Under the pieces are notes generated by a model. That model had not been told where the DNA came from and ran no database searches. It was given only the letters and a program-made list of their open reading frames with translations. A DNA stretch of 64,000 bases from Pontibacillus litoralis JSM 072002 (lineage in GTDB: Bacteria > Bacillota > Bacilli > Bacillales > BH030062). The position numbers were made by a program, and so were the translations under genes. Below, piece by piece: positions 52,670 through 61,944 of this stretch (position 1 is its first letter; each line of letters begins with the position of its first letter). Location: NCBI RefSeq assembly GCF_000775615.1, contig NZ_AVPG01000014.1, positions 20,580 to 84,579 of the forward strand, written 5' to 3'.

Positions 52670-53800
52670 TTAACTTAACCAAAACCCCTTTATAATTTCT
52701 ACAACTCTCGCCAAATCCTCATCCGTCATCTTCGTATCAGAAGGCAAACATACACCCTTCTCAAATAATTTCTCCGATACATCCGATCCAACAAAATCAT
52801 ACTTCTCAAAGAATGGTTGCATATGCATTGGCTTCCATATTGGTCTGGATTCAATGTTTTCTTTTTCAAGAGCCTCCATAACTTCAATCGGAGTAACTTT
52901 GCCACTTAACGTCATTGAACTCAACCAGAAGTTTGGTTCATCCCATTCATTAACAGGCATGAATTTAACACCTTCCAGTTCGCCAAGTTCTCTCTTATAA
53001 TATTCAAAGATGTATTTCTTCTTTTCTACTCTCTCTTCTAACACCTTTAACTGTCCTCTTCCAATACCAGCAACCACATTACTCATGCGGTAATTAAAGC
53101 CTAGTTCGCTATGTTGATAGTGCCTTGCTTGATCTCTAGATTGAGTAGCCCAAAATCTTACTTTAGCTATTCGCTCTTCATTATTGGAAACCAGCATCCC
53201 ACCACCAGAAGTCGTAATAATTTTATTTCCGTTAAAAGAGAAGATGCCATAATCGCCAAATGTCCCTGTTTGCTGCCCTTTGTAATAACCACCTAGTGAC
53301 TCTGCTGCATCTTCAATAACTACAACATTATGCTTCTTACAAACTTCCATAACCTTGTCCATATCAGCAGAAAGTCCGTAAAGGTGAACAACAATAACTG
53401 CTTTTACCTCTGGATACTTCTCAAATGCTTGTTCTAGTGCTTTAGGACACATATTCCAAGTTTCATAGTTACTATCTATAAATACTGGAGTGGCATTTTG
53501 GTAAATTATTGGATTTGCTGTAGCGGAAAACGTAAGTGTAGGACAAAAAACGATATCTCCCTCACCAACACCAGCTGCTCTTAGTGCTAGATGAATAGCT
53601 CCTGTACCAGAAGAGAGGGCGGCAGCAGATTTAGAACCTACTTTATTCGCTAATTCTTTCTCAAATTCATTTACATTCTTCCCTAATGGTGCAATCCAGT
53701 TAGTATCAAAAGCTTCTTGTACATATTGCAATTCATAGCCTTCATCACTCATATGTGGTGATGCGAGAAATATTCTTTCGTTCGCTTTTGTTGTCTCCAT
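52670..53800 (-). CDS. DegT/DnrJ/EryC1 family PLP aminotransferase
   Basis: A 376-residue aminotransferase for nucleotide-linked ketosugars. Cofactor signatures: SSGTGAIHLALRAAGV (about 61-76), VIEDAAESLGG (about 167) and the Schiff-base lysine in FSFNGNKIITTSGGG (about 192). The pattern resembles EpsN/PglE, which make UDP-4-amino-4,6-dideoxy-GlcNAc from the 4-keto sugar. The 4,6-dehydratase gene lies just upstream. No N-acetyltransferase (PglD-like) gene is in the window. ATG at 53800 was chosen (AGGAAGG upstream); the frame extends to 53821. Confidence 0.88.
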   Translation of the reverse strand: METTKANERIFLASPHMSDEGYELQYVQEAFDTNWIAPLGKNVNEFEKELANKVGSKSAAALSSGTGAIHLALRAAGVGEGDIVFCPTLTFSATANPIIYQNATPVFIDSNYETWNMCPKALEQAFEKYPEVKAVIVVHLYGLSADMDKVMEVCKKHNVVVIEDAAESLGGYYKGQQTGTFGDYGIFSFNGNKIITTSGGGMLVSNNEERIAKVRFWATQSRDQARHYQHSELGFNYRMSNVVAGIGRGQLKVLEERVEKKKYIFEYYKRELGELEGVKFMPVNEWDEPNFWLSSMTLSGKVTPIEVMEALEKENIESRPIWKPMHMQPFFEKYDFVGSDVSEKLFEKGVCLPSDTKMTDEDLARVVEIIKGFWLS

Positions 53801-53955
53801 CTTCAAGTCTTCCTTCCTCAATTGGATTAATTCTTTAGTAGATTAGGACTTGCTTGGAATCTTACAGGTTATTATTCCAAGCAACTACTAATGCACTAAT
53901 TTCTTCATAGGTGATTAGCTGGTTAGTTTCTTCACTACTAACCAGCTATCTCAAC

Positions 53956-55776
53956 TTATTTAACCGCTGATAAGTTATCTTTTTTCTCATATCGCCCATG
54001 TGCAATATCCAACACACGTTCCCTTAATTGTTCCTTACTCATATGCGCAAAGTTACTTTCCATTTCTAGAACGGCGTCTACATTCGGATCACATGATTTT
54101 CCGACATAAATCTTCGGATACACTTGTTCGTCGTGTACTTCATCTTTACTGAGTAATTCCTCGTACATTTTCTCGCCTGGTCGCATGCCAGTGAATTCTA
54201 TCCCGATTTCATCAGTGGAATAGCCTGATAGTTTAATAAGGTTCTTGGCTAGGTCAAGTATTTTGACGGGTTCGCCCATGTCGAGGACGAAGATTTCGCC
54301 ACCTTTGGCTAGTACGCCGGCTTGTATGACGAGGCGAGATGCTTCAGGGATCGTCATAAAGTAACGTACCATGTCTGGATGGGTTACAGTTAAAGGACCT
54401 CCTGCTTGTATTTGTTTCTTGAATAGCGGGATTACGCTTCCTCTACTTCCAAGAACATTACCGAAGCGGACCGCCACAAAACGTGTGTCGCTGATCGAAT
54501 CCATATGCTGTACTAACATTTCTGCCATTCGTTTGGTGGAGCCCATGACACTTGTCGGGTTGACAGCTTTATCCGTTGATACCATGACGAATGTGTTCAC
54601 GCCGTATGTACTGGCTGCTTTTGCGGTGTTGTGCGTGCCGATGACGTTGTTCTTGATTGCTTCTTCTGGGTTGCGTTCCATTAATGGCACGTGTTTGTGT
54701 GCGGCAGCATGGTACACGACATGTGGCTCATGTTTCGCCATTACTTCAAACATTTTGTGTTCGTCTTGAACGTCCGCGATTTCGGTTACGATGTCAATAG
54801 TGTCTTTATACAGTGAGCGTAATTCCATTTCAATCGTGTAAATGCTATTTTCACCATGGCCTAGTAAGATGATTTTGCCTGGTTTGAATTTGCAAACTTG
54901 GCGGCAAATTTCCGAACCTATTGATCCGCCCGCTCCTGTGACAAGGACTGACTTGCCTGCAATAGTATCGGCAATATGGCCTGTATCTAGTTGGACTGGT
55001 TCTCTTCCTAGTAAATCTTCTACTTCGACATCACGGAATTGGTTGACGGTAATATCACCTGTCATCAATCCTTCAATACGAGGGAGGATTTTGGTTTTGG
55101 CTTTTGTTTTACTACATTCGTCGAATATGCGATTGATTTCTTCTTTGCTTAGTGATGGAATGGCAATCACGATATTCTCGACATTAAAATCCGTTACAGT
55201 ACGTTGTATTTCCGATACCCCACCTACTACGGGTACGCCTAATATTTCGAGTTCGTGCTTGCGGACATCGTCGTCGATGAATGCTACTGGGTGAAGGTCG
55301 GCTTCGCCGCTTCGTTGCAATTGCCTTACTACCATCGTACCAGCCGAACCAGCTCCGATAATTAACGCGTTCGGTTTATCGGTTGGAGGATTCATGAACG
55401 TATCCCGATATAAACGCCAGGAAAAGCGTGTCCCTCCAATAAGTAAGATGTGTAGCATCCACGTTACAGCTAACACTCTAAAGTAAATGTCTTGAAAGAA
55501 TATGTATTGAATAATGGCAGCAAAAATGACAGTTAACGTAATCGCTCTAAAAATTTCTAACAGTTCTCGAATGCTCGCATATTGCCATGCTTTCTTGTAC
55601 AACTTAAATAAATGAGCAAATAAATGGTGTCCTAGTAGCAAAGATAAGGACGTAATGATCATAAACGTATTCAGTTGAAAGGCTCGACTTAGTAAGTATT
55701 GACCAACATAGATGGCTGATATGACGATCAATGAATCAATGATCATGAGTAAGGTCAATCGTTTCCGGTACGTCAC
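53956..55776 (-). CDS. Membrane-bound nucleotide-sugar 4,6-dehydratase (CapD/EpsC/PglF type)
   Basis: A 606-residue protein with four N-terminal membrane helices (about 8-120), a Rossmann CoA-binding-like region (NALIIGAGSAGTMVVRQL, about 139) and the SDR catalytic domain (GKSVLVTGAGGSIGSEICRQ, about 282-300; MVSTDKAVNPTSVMGSTKRM with the catalytic T/D and the S-x-K variant of YxxxK). It makes a UDP-4-keto-6-deoxy sugar for the aminotransferase next in line. GTG start preceded by AAAGGGGAG. Codon and base use are less A/T-rich than in the neu segment. Confidence 0.92.
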   Translation of the reverse strand: MTYRKRLTLLMIIDSLIVISAIYVGQYLLSRAFQLNTFMIITSLSLLLGHHLFAHLFKLYKKAWQYASIRELLEIFRAITLTVIFAAIIQYIFFQDIYFRVLAVTWMLHILLIGGTRFSWRLYRDTFMNPPTDKPNALIIGAGSAGTMVVRQLQRSGEADLHPVAFIDDDVRKHELEILGVPVVGGVSEIQRTVTDFNVENIVIAIPSLSKEEINRIFDECSKTKAKTKILPRIEGLMTGDITVNQFRDVEVEDLLGREPVQLDTGHIADTIAGKSVLVTGAGGSIGSEICRQVCKFKPGKIILLGHGENSIYTIEMELRSLYKDTIDIVTEIADVQDEHKMFEVMAKHEPHVVYHAAAHKHVPLMERNPEEAIKNNVIGTHNTAKAASTYGVNTFVMVSTDKAVNPTSVMGSTKRMAEMLVQHMDSISDTRFVAVRFGNVLGSRGSVIPLFKKQIQAGGPLTVTHPDMVRYFMTIPEASRLVIQAGVLAKGGEIFVLDMGEPVKILDLAKNLIKLSGYSTDEIGIEFTGMRPGEKMYEELLSKDEVHDEQVYPKIYVGKSCDPNVDAVLEMESNFAHMSKEQLRERVLDIAHGRYEKKDNLSAVK

Positions 55777-55856
55777 CTGACACTCCCCTTTCTTTTTTCA
55801 CGTATGAATTATCCTATAAAAAAGCCTATGTATTATCAAAAAAAGCCTGGTTTCAT

Positions 55857-56621
55857 TTAAAATAAACCAAGTATTTTCTGTTTTTTTACTGGACTTGGCG
55901 GGTCAATAATGACATGTTCCCCTTGTGTAAGTAGTTCAGCGTTTTCCTGCAACATGAAGGTCTTCGCTTGTCCAAATTCAGCATCTATTTCCCCATAAGC
56001 TTGTTGTAAGCAGAACCCTCTTGTAGTGGTATTATGGGCGTCATTTGCAACAAAGTGGGTTAAATTCGCTTCAATTAGTTGATTGGTAAACTTCTTAATC
56101 TTCTTACCGAATTTCCCGCATACACTCGCTGCTGTGACTTGTGTCAAGGCGCCTCTCTCAACATACTTATGTAGTCGATCAGGATGTTTCATTAGATCTT
56201 GATTCCGTTCTGGATGGACGATAATAGGTTGATAGCCAGCAACTTGAATATCAAACAACAGCTGGCCAGAATAACGTGGTACATGGTCCGATGGAAACTC
56301 GACAAAGACGTATTGCGTGTCATTTAACGGAAGAGCTACATGGTGCTGTAAGTCTTCTACCATCTCTCCATATATTCGTGGCTCTTGCCCGGGTAGAATA
56401 GTAAGTGGAATGTTAGCGTTGTTAATATGTTCATTCAGTTCTGCTGTCTGCTCTTTAATAAATTGTGCTTCATTGCTATAGCGTCCATTATTGTGATGAG
56501 GAGTAGCGATAATGGTATGAATACCGTCTGCTACTGCCGCTCTTGCCATTGCCAAGCTATCTTCAACGGTTTTGGCTCCATCATCAATGCTAGGTAATAT
56601 GTGACTGTGAATATCTATCAT
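55857..56621 (-). CDS. Tyrosine-protein phosphatase CpsB/YwqE (PHP family)
   Basis: A 254-residue manganese-dependent phosphatase that dephosphorylates the tyrosine tail of the CpsD-type kinase. All PHP motifs are present: DIHSHILP (D3, H5, H7), DDG, ATPHHN (H42), GQEPRI, IIVHPERN and NDAHN. Start at ATG 56621 with GGGTGGGGAG upstream; the frame runs on to 56690 without one. With the kinase and the Wzz-like adaptor it forms the phosphorylation module that controls polymer length. A catalytically dead paralogue is at 25052-25828. Confidence 0.92.
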   Translation of the reverse strand: MIDIHSHILPSIDDGAKTVEDSLAMARAAVADGIHTIIATPHHNNGRYSNEAQFIKEQTAELNEHINNANIPLTILPGQEPRIYGEMVEDLQHHVALPLNDTQYVFVEFPSDHVPRYSGQLLFDIQVAGYQPIIVHPERNQDLMKHPDRLHKYVERGALTQVTAASVCGKFGKKIKKFTNQLIEANLTHFVANDAHNTTTRGFCLQQAYGEIDAEFGQAKTFMLQENAELLTQGEHVIIDPPSPVKKQKILGLF

Positions 56622-56769
56622 TTTACTCCCCACCCTTATTATGGAATTTATTGAATAGGACTTTTTGAACAACATATTACATTTTAACACAATTAATTGT
56701 AAGATGCTTTAATAAAGTCCATATTTTTCACTTTTTTCATTAACTTTACACGTTGTTACTATTTCGTTA

Positions 56770-57465
56770 TTAATCCCCGTAATAATAGTAATAATTTTGT
56801 TTTTGTTTATTCATATCGTTTAGCACGGTGCCTATTAATTTACCTTCTGCCTTATCCAGCAATTCTTTCGCACGTTTGGCCTGTTCAATGTCCGTTTGCT
56901 TATGGCGAACGACGAGAATCGTACCGTCACACAAGTTTGATAAGATTTGTGCATCGGTTACCGCTAGGACTGGTGGCGTATCGAATATAACGACGTCATA
57001 CTTTGCGCGGGCATCGTGAATTAACTTTCTCATTGCCCTTGATCCTAGTAATTCAGACGGATTCGGTGGGATAGGTCCAGATGTCATAGCATATAAGTTG
57101 TCGATGGCTGTCGTCTGCACCGTCTCCTCTAGCGTTTGTGTGCCGACTAAGCAACTACTTAACCCAACCGTGTTATTCGTGCGTAAAGTATAATGAAGCG
57201 TCGGCTTTCGTAAGTCCGCATCAATAAGCAAAACGGATTTGCCTTGTTGAGCAAACACTACGGCTAGATTGGCTGTAATACTCGATTTCCCTTCCGACGG
57301 CCCTGATGAGGTGACCATTAATGTCTCCATATCAGTATCAACGAAGGAGAAGTTAATGTTCGTTCGAATCGTACGGAATTGTTCTGCAATAGGGGATTTC
57401 GGATTCAAATCAGTAATCAGCGTTCTTGCTTGGTGTCTAGATGGTTTTCTTTGTTTTTTCCACAT
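56770..57465 (-). CDS. CpsD/CapB-family bacterial tyrosine kinase
   Basis: A 231-residue BY-kinase: Walker A GPSEGKSSITANLA (about 54-67), Walker A' VLLIDADLRKP (about 78-88), Walker B VIFDTPPVL (about 158) and a C-terminal tyrosine cluster YYYYYGD that is autophosphorylated. It acts with the Wzz-like membrane adaptor whose gene overlaps its start by 29 bases. The N-terminal TDLNPKSPIAEQFRTIRTNI is also typical. Confidence 0.93.
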   Translation of the reverse strand: MWKKQRKPSRHQARTLITDLNPKSPIAEQFRTIRTNINFSFVDTDMETLMVTSSGPSEGKSSITANLAVVFAQQGKSVLLIDADLRKPTLHYTLRTNNTVGLSSCLVGTQTLEETVQTTAIDNLYAMTSGPIPPNPSELLGSRAMRKLIHDARAKYDVVIFDTPPVLAVTDAQILSNLCDGTILVVRHKQTDIEQAKRAKELLDKAEGKLIGTVLNDMNKQKQNYYYYYGD

Positions 57466-58201
57466 GTGCTACACCCCTTTGTTGATTGCGTGATACATTC
57501 CCTACTCGATGCTGAATATCACTTTCCTCAATGGTTGAAATGACCCCTAATACGGATACACCTAAGTGGGCTTCGATATCTTCTTCGGTTTTAAGAGTTT
57601 GGTCTAAGTATTCCAATAAGAAGGCAATTCCTACTCCAACCATTAAGCCAATAATAAGAGCAATCGCCATGTTAAGTGGTGGATTCGGGCTTACAGGGGA
57701 AGGATTCTCCTTTACTAGCGCTTCTGATAGCACACTAACGTTATCTACATTCATTAAATCAGGCACTTCTTGTTGAAATACTTCCACCACCGTATTCGCG
57801 ATGGTTGCTGCGACTTGTTGGCTTTCATCTGTAACTGTAACGTTTACAACTTGCGAATTTTCCTGACTGGAAACCGATAATTGACTTTCTAACTGTGCTG
57901 TTGTCATGTCCAAATCTGCTTCTTCAATTGCCGGAGCAAGTATTCGATCACTTTTTATGATCACGTTATATGTATTAATGAGTTCTACGTTTGTTCGAAT
58001 ATCATTCACATCATATTCGTTTTGCTCTTGGCCTTGTTGTGAATTCACTATGAATTGCGTTGTCGCTTCATACGTCGGAGTCAGCATAAAGTAGCTAATG
58101 ATTGCAGAAGCAATAAGTGCTCCAAGGCTAAGAGATACAATCATAAGCCAGCGCTTCTTCAGCACTTCAGCAATCTCCTTTAATGATATCGTTTCTTCCA
58201 T
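57437..58201 (-). CDS. Wzz/CapA-type chain-length and kinase-activator protein
   Basis: A 254-residue polysaccharide co-polymerase: N-terminal MEETISLKEIAEVLKKRW, TM1 at about 19-42, an extracytoplasmic domain, the proline-rich NPSPVSPNPPLN before TM2 (about 178-200), and a cytoplasmic tail that activates the BY-kinase. Start at ATG 58201 with GGAGGA upstream. First gene of the Wzz-kinase-phosphatase-dehydratase run. Confidence 0.9.
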   Translation of the reverse strand: MEETISLKEIAEVLKKRWLMIVSLSLGALIASAIISYFMLTPTYEATTQFIVNSQQGQEQNEYDVNDIRTNVELINTYNVIIKSDRILAPAIEEADLDMTTAQLESQLSVSSQENSQVVNVTVTDESQQVAATIANTVVEVFQQEVPDLMNVDNVSVLSEALVKENPSPVSPNPPLNMAIALIIGLMVGVGIAFLLEYLDQTLKTEEDIEAHLGVSVLGVISTIEESDIQHRVGNVSRNQQRGVAHVEKTKKTI

Positions 58202-58316
58202 TTTCACATAATCCTCCAGTTCGTCCAATTCTGTTGAAAGTATAACATATTTCAAGCGTATTTCTATCTCATTTTAAGAAAAAGACACACTTTTCAAATG
58301 ATTAACAAAGGATAAT

Positions 58317-58345
58317 ACGTCTCGGTCAATCTATAACCGAGACGT
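58317..58345 (-). terminator. Terminator after galU
   Basis: Perfect 10-bp stem ACGTCTCGGT / ACCGAGACGT, then ATTATCCTTTG on the minus strand; it separates galU from the wzz-like gene. Confidence 0.7.
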
Positions 58346-58353
58346 TTCGTTGG

Positions 58354-59247
58354 TTACTTCGACTTATTGAAAAGCGTTTCCACTTTCGCCTTTAATAGCT
58401 TAGCAACTTCTTCTTTCATTTCTTCTCGTTCTAAAGCAAAGTCTATTGTCGCCTCAATAAAGCCTACTTTGTTGCCGATATCGTAACGAGTACCGGTGAA
58501 ATTGTATGCTGTTACTTTTTGCTCTTGGTTTAATAACTTAATAGCATCGGTTAATTGAATTTCTCCGCCACTTCCAGGTGGGAGCGTCTCTAACATGTCG
58601 AATATTTCTGGGGTGAGTACGTAACGTCCCATAATGGCTAAATTAGATGGTGCTTCTTCTTTTTTCGGTTTCTCGACTAAATCCACGATATCAATGCGGT
58701 CTTCGGATAAATCAGCGCCGTCTGTTGGCGTCACTACTCCGTAACTTGATACTTGCTCTTCTGTTACAGGCTGCACGCCGACAACAGATGCATCGGTTTG
58801 TTCATACACTTCCATAAGCTGCTTCAAGCAAGGCTTATCACTTTGAACGATGTCATCACCGAGTAAAATAGCAAATGGTTCATCCCCAATGAAGCTCTTC
58901 GCACATGCGATCGCATGGCCTAATCCATTCTGTTCTTTCTGACGTATGTAATGAATATTAGCTAAATTCGCAATTCCTTGGATTTCTTGCAGCTTATCTA
59001 ATTTCCCTTTTTCATAAAGCTTCTCTTCTAATTCATATGATTTATCAAAGTGGTCTTCTATAGCACGCTTCCCGCGGCCAGATACGATGATAATATCTTC
59101 AATACCTGATGCCACCGCCTCTTCAACAATGTATTGAATGGTTGGCTTATCTACAATCGGTAACATTTCTTTCGGTTGGGCTTTCGTTGCAGGCAGGAAA
59201 CGTGTCCCTAATCCGGCTGCCGGAATAATCGCCTTACGCACTTTCAC
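58354..59247 (-). CDS. galU: UTP-glucose-1-phosphate uridylyltransferase
   Basis: A 297-residue enzyme that makes UDP-glucose (GtaB in B. subtilis). Hallmarks: [20 protein letters not shown] (residues 8-27), [25 protein letters not shown] and VVTPTDG...[18 protein letters not shown] start with GGGAG upstream. It works with the phosphoglucomutase at 61945-63657 and galE. Own terminator and a PhoP-box-like repeat upstream. Confidence 0.95.
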   Translation of the reverse strand: MKVRKAIIPAAGLGTRFLPATKAQPKEMLPIVDKPTIQYIVEEAVASGIEDIIIVSGRGKRAIEDHFDKSYELEEKLYEKGKLDKLQEIQGIANLANIHYIRQKEQNGLGHAIACAKSFIGDEPFAILLGDDIVQSDKPCLKQLMEVYEQTDASVVGVQPVTEEQVSSYGVVTPTDGADLSEDRIDIVDLVEKPKKEEAPSNLAIMGRYVLTPEIFDMLETLPPGSGGEIQLTDAIKLLNQEQKVTAYNFTGTRYDIGNKVGFIEATIDFALEREEMKEEVAKLLKAKVETLFNKSK

Positions 59248-59413
59248 GAGCAGTCAACTCCCTTAATTTTGTTAATAAATATGCCATTATTTTACCATAC
59301 ATTTATAGTTAAGCAATAATTTACATGAACTTTGGCGATTTTTCGCTCATTCTGTAAGATGTGGTAACATGTATCACTTTTCATATTATACATTTAATTT
59401 ACATGTTTGTCCT

Positions 59414-59448
59414 TTCAATCTTTGTTAACTTTTTGTTAACGTTAACAA
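59414..59448. promoter_or_regulatory. PhoP-box-like direct repeats and palindrome upstream of galU
   Basis: On the plus strand TTCAAT (59414), TTAACT (59425) and TTAACG (59436) lie exactly 11 bases apart, as in Bacillus PhoP boxes, followed by TTAACA at 59442. TTGTTAACGTTAACAA (59433-59448) is also a perfect palindrome. It lies 167-201 bases upstream of the galU start codon. Phosphate control of wall-polymer precursor supply is a hypothesis. Confidence 0.35.
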
Positions 59449-59480
59449 GCCATGCAATTCACAAAGGAGTTGCATGGCTT
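59447..59480 (-). terminator. Hairpin after the LCP gene
   Basis: Perfect 11-bp stem AAGCCATGCAA / TTGCATGGCTT just after the LCP stop codon; no T run follows on the minus strand, so it is a weak or non-canonical terminator. Confidence 0.6.
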
Positions 59481-59486
59481 ATCATC

Positions 59487-60617
59487 TTATTCATTCATTG
59501 GGGTATAAGTTGGTTCTGGCTGTGAATGTTGCAAGGATGGGTCTGTAGCTGCCGGCTCTTCATAGGCTGGATCCTCTTCGAAGTATGTTGTCGCTTCACC
59601 TTCATCTGACTGTGTTTCCGTAACGTCTTCTTGAGGCTCCATTAAATCTAGGTGAATCTTAAACTCTTGTTCTATCTCCAGACGCGAGGCTTCATCCGGC
59701 ATATAATAATAGATTCCATTGATATAATCATCATAACCGTCTAGTGAAACTTGTTCCATCGTATCTACGTTGAAGTCAGAATACTTATTATAAAACGCTA
59801 GGCCCTCTCCTGGTCTTAAATTCGTCTGTACATTCGCACCAATTTCTTCGGCAATGCCTTTCGTTTTAAAAATAGTGGACATGCTTGTCAGTTTATCAAC
59901 CATTGCTTCTAACACTTGCTTCTGTCGCTCCACTCTTCCTAAATCGCCTCTTGGATCTTCTTTCCTCATGCGGGCATAGGCAAGGGCTTCCCGTCCGTTT
60001 AACGTCATAGTACCTTCTTTAAATTGTAACATTTCTGCACCCGTTTTCTCGTCACTTCGCTCTTCAAAGTCGAACGGTACATCTACTTCAATACCATTAA
60101 GAATATCGACAATGTTCTTAAATCCTTCAAAGTCTACCGTCGCATAGTAATCAATTGGTATGTTAAAGAAGTTCTCTACCGTTTGAATGGTAAGCTCTTC
60201 TGAACCATACGCATAGGCGTGGTTGATTTTGTCCATGCCGTGTTCAGGTATATCGACACGAGTGTCACGTGGAATGCTTAACAATTTCGTGCTACCATCT
60301 TCCGGGTTAAAGGTTGCGAGCATTAAAGCATCAGTTCTTCCATTTGCTCCATCTGTCGAATAGGATTCTACTCCCATTAATAGCACGGACACAGGATCAT
60401 TGGAAATCGTTACTTTCTCTTCACGAAATTCTGACTTCTCTCGCCCTAAATCGTCATACGAATTCTTCGCTGCTTGATACGTTTCTGCAAATGTATAAGC
60501 GAAGTAACCTCCAACAGACAGGAAGATTATAATAAGCAGCATCGCTACTCTTCTACGTCTTTTTTTCTTCTTTTTCATTATCATATTGTTACGATTCACA
60601 TAAATCGGCTTCTTCAT
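59487..60617 (-). CDS. LytR-CpsA-Psr (LCP) family wall-polymer ligase
   Basis: A 376-residue type-II membrane protein: very basic N-terminus (KKKKKRRRR), TM at about 24-44, and LCP domain (about 90-290) with GRTDALMLATF, SIPRDTRVDI, KINHAYAYGS, IQTVENFFNIPIDYYATVD and MRKEDPRGDLGRVERQ. The last ~60 residues are acidic, Thr/Glu-rich and probably disordered. GGGGAAGGG lies upstream of the ATG. It sits between tagO and galU and probably attaches teichoic acid or the capsule made by this cluster to peptidoglycan. Confidence 0.92.
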   Translation of the reverse strand: MKKPIYVNRNNMIMKKKKKRRRRVAMLLIIIFLSVGGYFAYTFAETYQAAKNSYDDLGREKSEFREEKVTISNDPVSVLLMGVESYSTDGANGRTDALMLATFNPEDGSTKLLSIPRDTRVDIPEHGMDKINHAYAYGSEELTIQTVENFFNIPIDYYATVDFEGFKNIVDILNGIEVDVPFDFEERSDEKTGAEMLQFKEGTMTLNGREALAYARMRKEDPRGDLGRVERQKQVLEAMVDKLTSMSTIFKTKGIAEEIGANVQTNLRPGEGLAFYNKYSDFNVDTMEQVSLDGYDDYINGIYYYMPDEASRLEIEQEFKIHLDLMEPQEDVTETQSDEGEATTYFEEDPAYEEPAATDPSLQHSQPEPTYTPMNE

Positions 60618-60686
60618 TATTCAACCCTTCCCCTTTGAATTTCCTCATTCTTTTCTTCCTTGCAAACCATGAACCTTGTCCTACTA

Positions 60687-61775
60687 TTAGCGTTCGTCTA
60701 CTTTCTTCTTCTTCACGTTGCACCATACCCTATTAATCGAATCTAATAAAGGACGCGTGCCATTAAAGACGAGTCCTGCTAGTTCCGCCAAAATATGAAT
60801 AGCAAGTAGAAGTATAAATACGCCAATTATTGTTACTGTAAGTGCTGAGTTCGAGAATATAATCGCCAACGCACCAAGCACTACACTAAATGCATATATA
60901 ATCAATACAGTAGTTCGATGACTAAATCCTGCTTGTAGGAGTCGATAGTGAATATGTTTATTATCTGGTGACACAATACTCTGTCCGTTCAACTTCCTAC
61001 GCACAATCGCAAATAACGTGTCGAAGATTGGAACACCTAATACAACGACAGGAATGACGAAACTAAATAGCGTCGCATTCTTGAACAAGCCCATCATAGA
61101 GACAATACTAATCATGTAGCCGAGTAATAGCGCACCAGTATCCCCCATGTAAATCTTCGCCGGGTAGAAATTGTGAAATAAGAAGCCGAGATTGCTGCCG
61201 ATTAAGGCGATACAAATATACACAACCGTCACGCGATAATCCATCACCGCTAACGTCGTAATCGTAATGAGCGCAATAGTAGATACACCGGCCGCCAAGC
61301 CATCAAGCCCATCAATTAAGTTTATGGCATTCGTCACACCAATAATCCACAAAAACGTAATTGGTACACTTAAATACCCTAATTCTGTAATACCTAAAAA
61401 AGGGATGGTAATTTTGTCAATCATTAAACCGGAGAGAATGGGTACAGAAGCGGCTATAATTTGTCCTGTCAACTTCCATGTGGGACGAATCTGAAAGCGG
61501 TCATCCGCTAGTCCAGTAGCTGTAATGACACAAGCACCAATCATGATCGGCGTGAAATAAATGTGGGACGGTTGAAAATACCACAATCCCATTAACATTC
61601 CAATAAATATTCCTAATCCACCCATACGTGGTTTAATACCTGTATGCAATTTACGGTAATTCGGATGATCTACAAACTTTAAATATATCGCTAACTTTTT
61701 TATCGGTACAGTTATCATTAAGGTCGTAACTAACGAAATAAAGAATCCGGTTATTAGGGTTGTTATGTCGAACAT
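60687..61775 (-). CDS. tagO: Undecaprenyl-phosphate N-acetylglucosamine-1-phosphate transferase
   Basis: A 362-residue MraY/WecA-type membrane enzyme with about 11 helices that starts wall teichoic acid synthesis. Hallmarks: RKLHTGIKPRMGGLGIFIGM (about residues 41-60), GLADDRFQI, NAINLIDGLDGLAAGVS, FLFHNFYPAKIYMGDTGALL and the HIHYRLLQAG histidine motif. GGGAGGGGGG precedes the ATG. It is followed by the LCP gene after 70 bases. Confidence 0.93.
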   Translation of the reverse strand: MFDITTLITGFFISLVTTLMITVPIKKLAIYLKFVDHPNYRKLHTGIKPRMGGLGIFIGMLMGLWYFQPSHIYFTPIMIGACVITATGLADDRFQIRPTWKLTGQIIAASVPILSGLMIDKITIPFLGITELGYLSVPITFLWIIGVTNAINLIDGLDGLAAGVSTIALITITTLAVMDYRVTVVYICIALIGSNLGFLFHNFYPAKIYMGDTGALLLGYMISIVSMMGLFKNATLFSFVIPVVVLGVPIFDTLFAIVRRKLNGQSIVSPDNKHIHYRLLQAGFSHRTTVLIIYAFSVVLGALAIIFSNSALTVTIIGVFILLLAIHILAELAGLVFNGTRPLLDSINRVWCNVKKKKVDER

Positions 61776-61793
61776 AAGTCCCCCCTCCCATCG

Positions 61794-61821
61794 TTACTTT
61801 TATGTTAACACTTTGTTAATA
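61794..61821. promoter_or_regulatory. PhoP-box-like direct repeats upstream of tagO
   Basis: Plus-strand TTACTT (61794), TTAACA (61805) and TTAATA (61816) lie 11 bases apart, 19-46 bases upstream of the tagO start codon. The spacing matches PhoP boxes; one hexamer is exact and the others are partial. Confidence 0.35.
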
Positions 61822-61894
61822 TTATCATAAATTTCTTACGTTGAGAATTTAAATTATCTTTTCACATTTTGGAAGAGGTTATGCCTACCATATC

Positions 61895-61942
61895 AAAAAA
61901 CCCCCAGCTTCCCTTTTTTCATAAGAGATGCTTGGGGGGTTT
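61895..61942 (-). terminator. Intrinsic terminator after pgcA
   Basis: Minus-strand AACCCCCCAAGC pairs with GCTGGGGGTT (one bulge) and is followed by six T. Confidence 0.85.
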
Positions 61943-61944
61943 GG

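Noticed and set aside
54371..55294. Two plus-strand ORFs of 132 and 150 codons.
   Set aside because: Antisense shadows of the 4,6-dehydratase gene.
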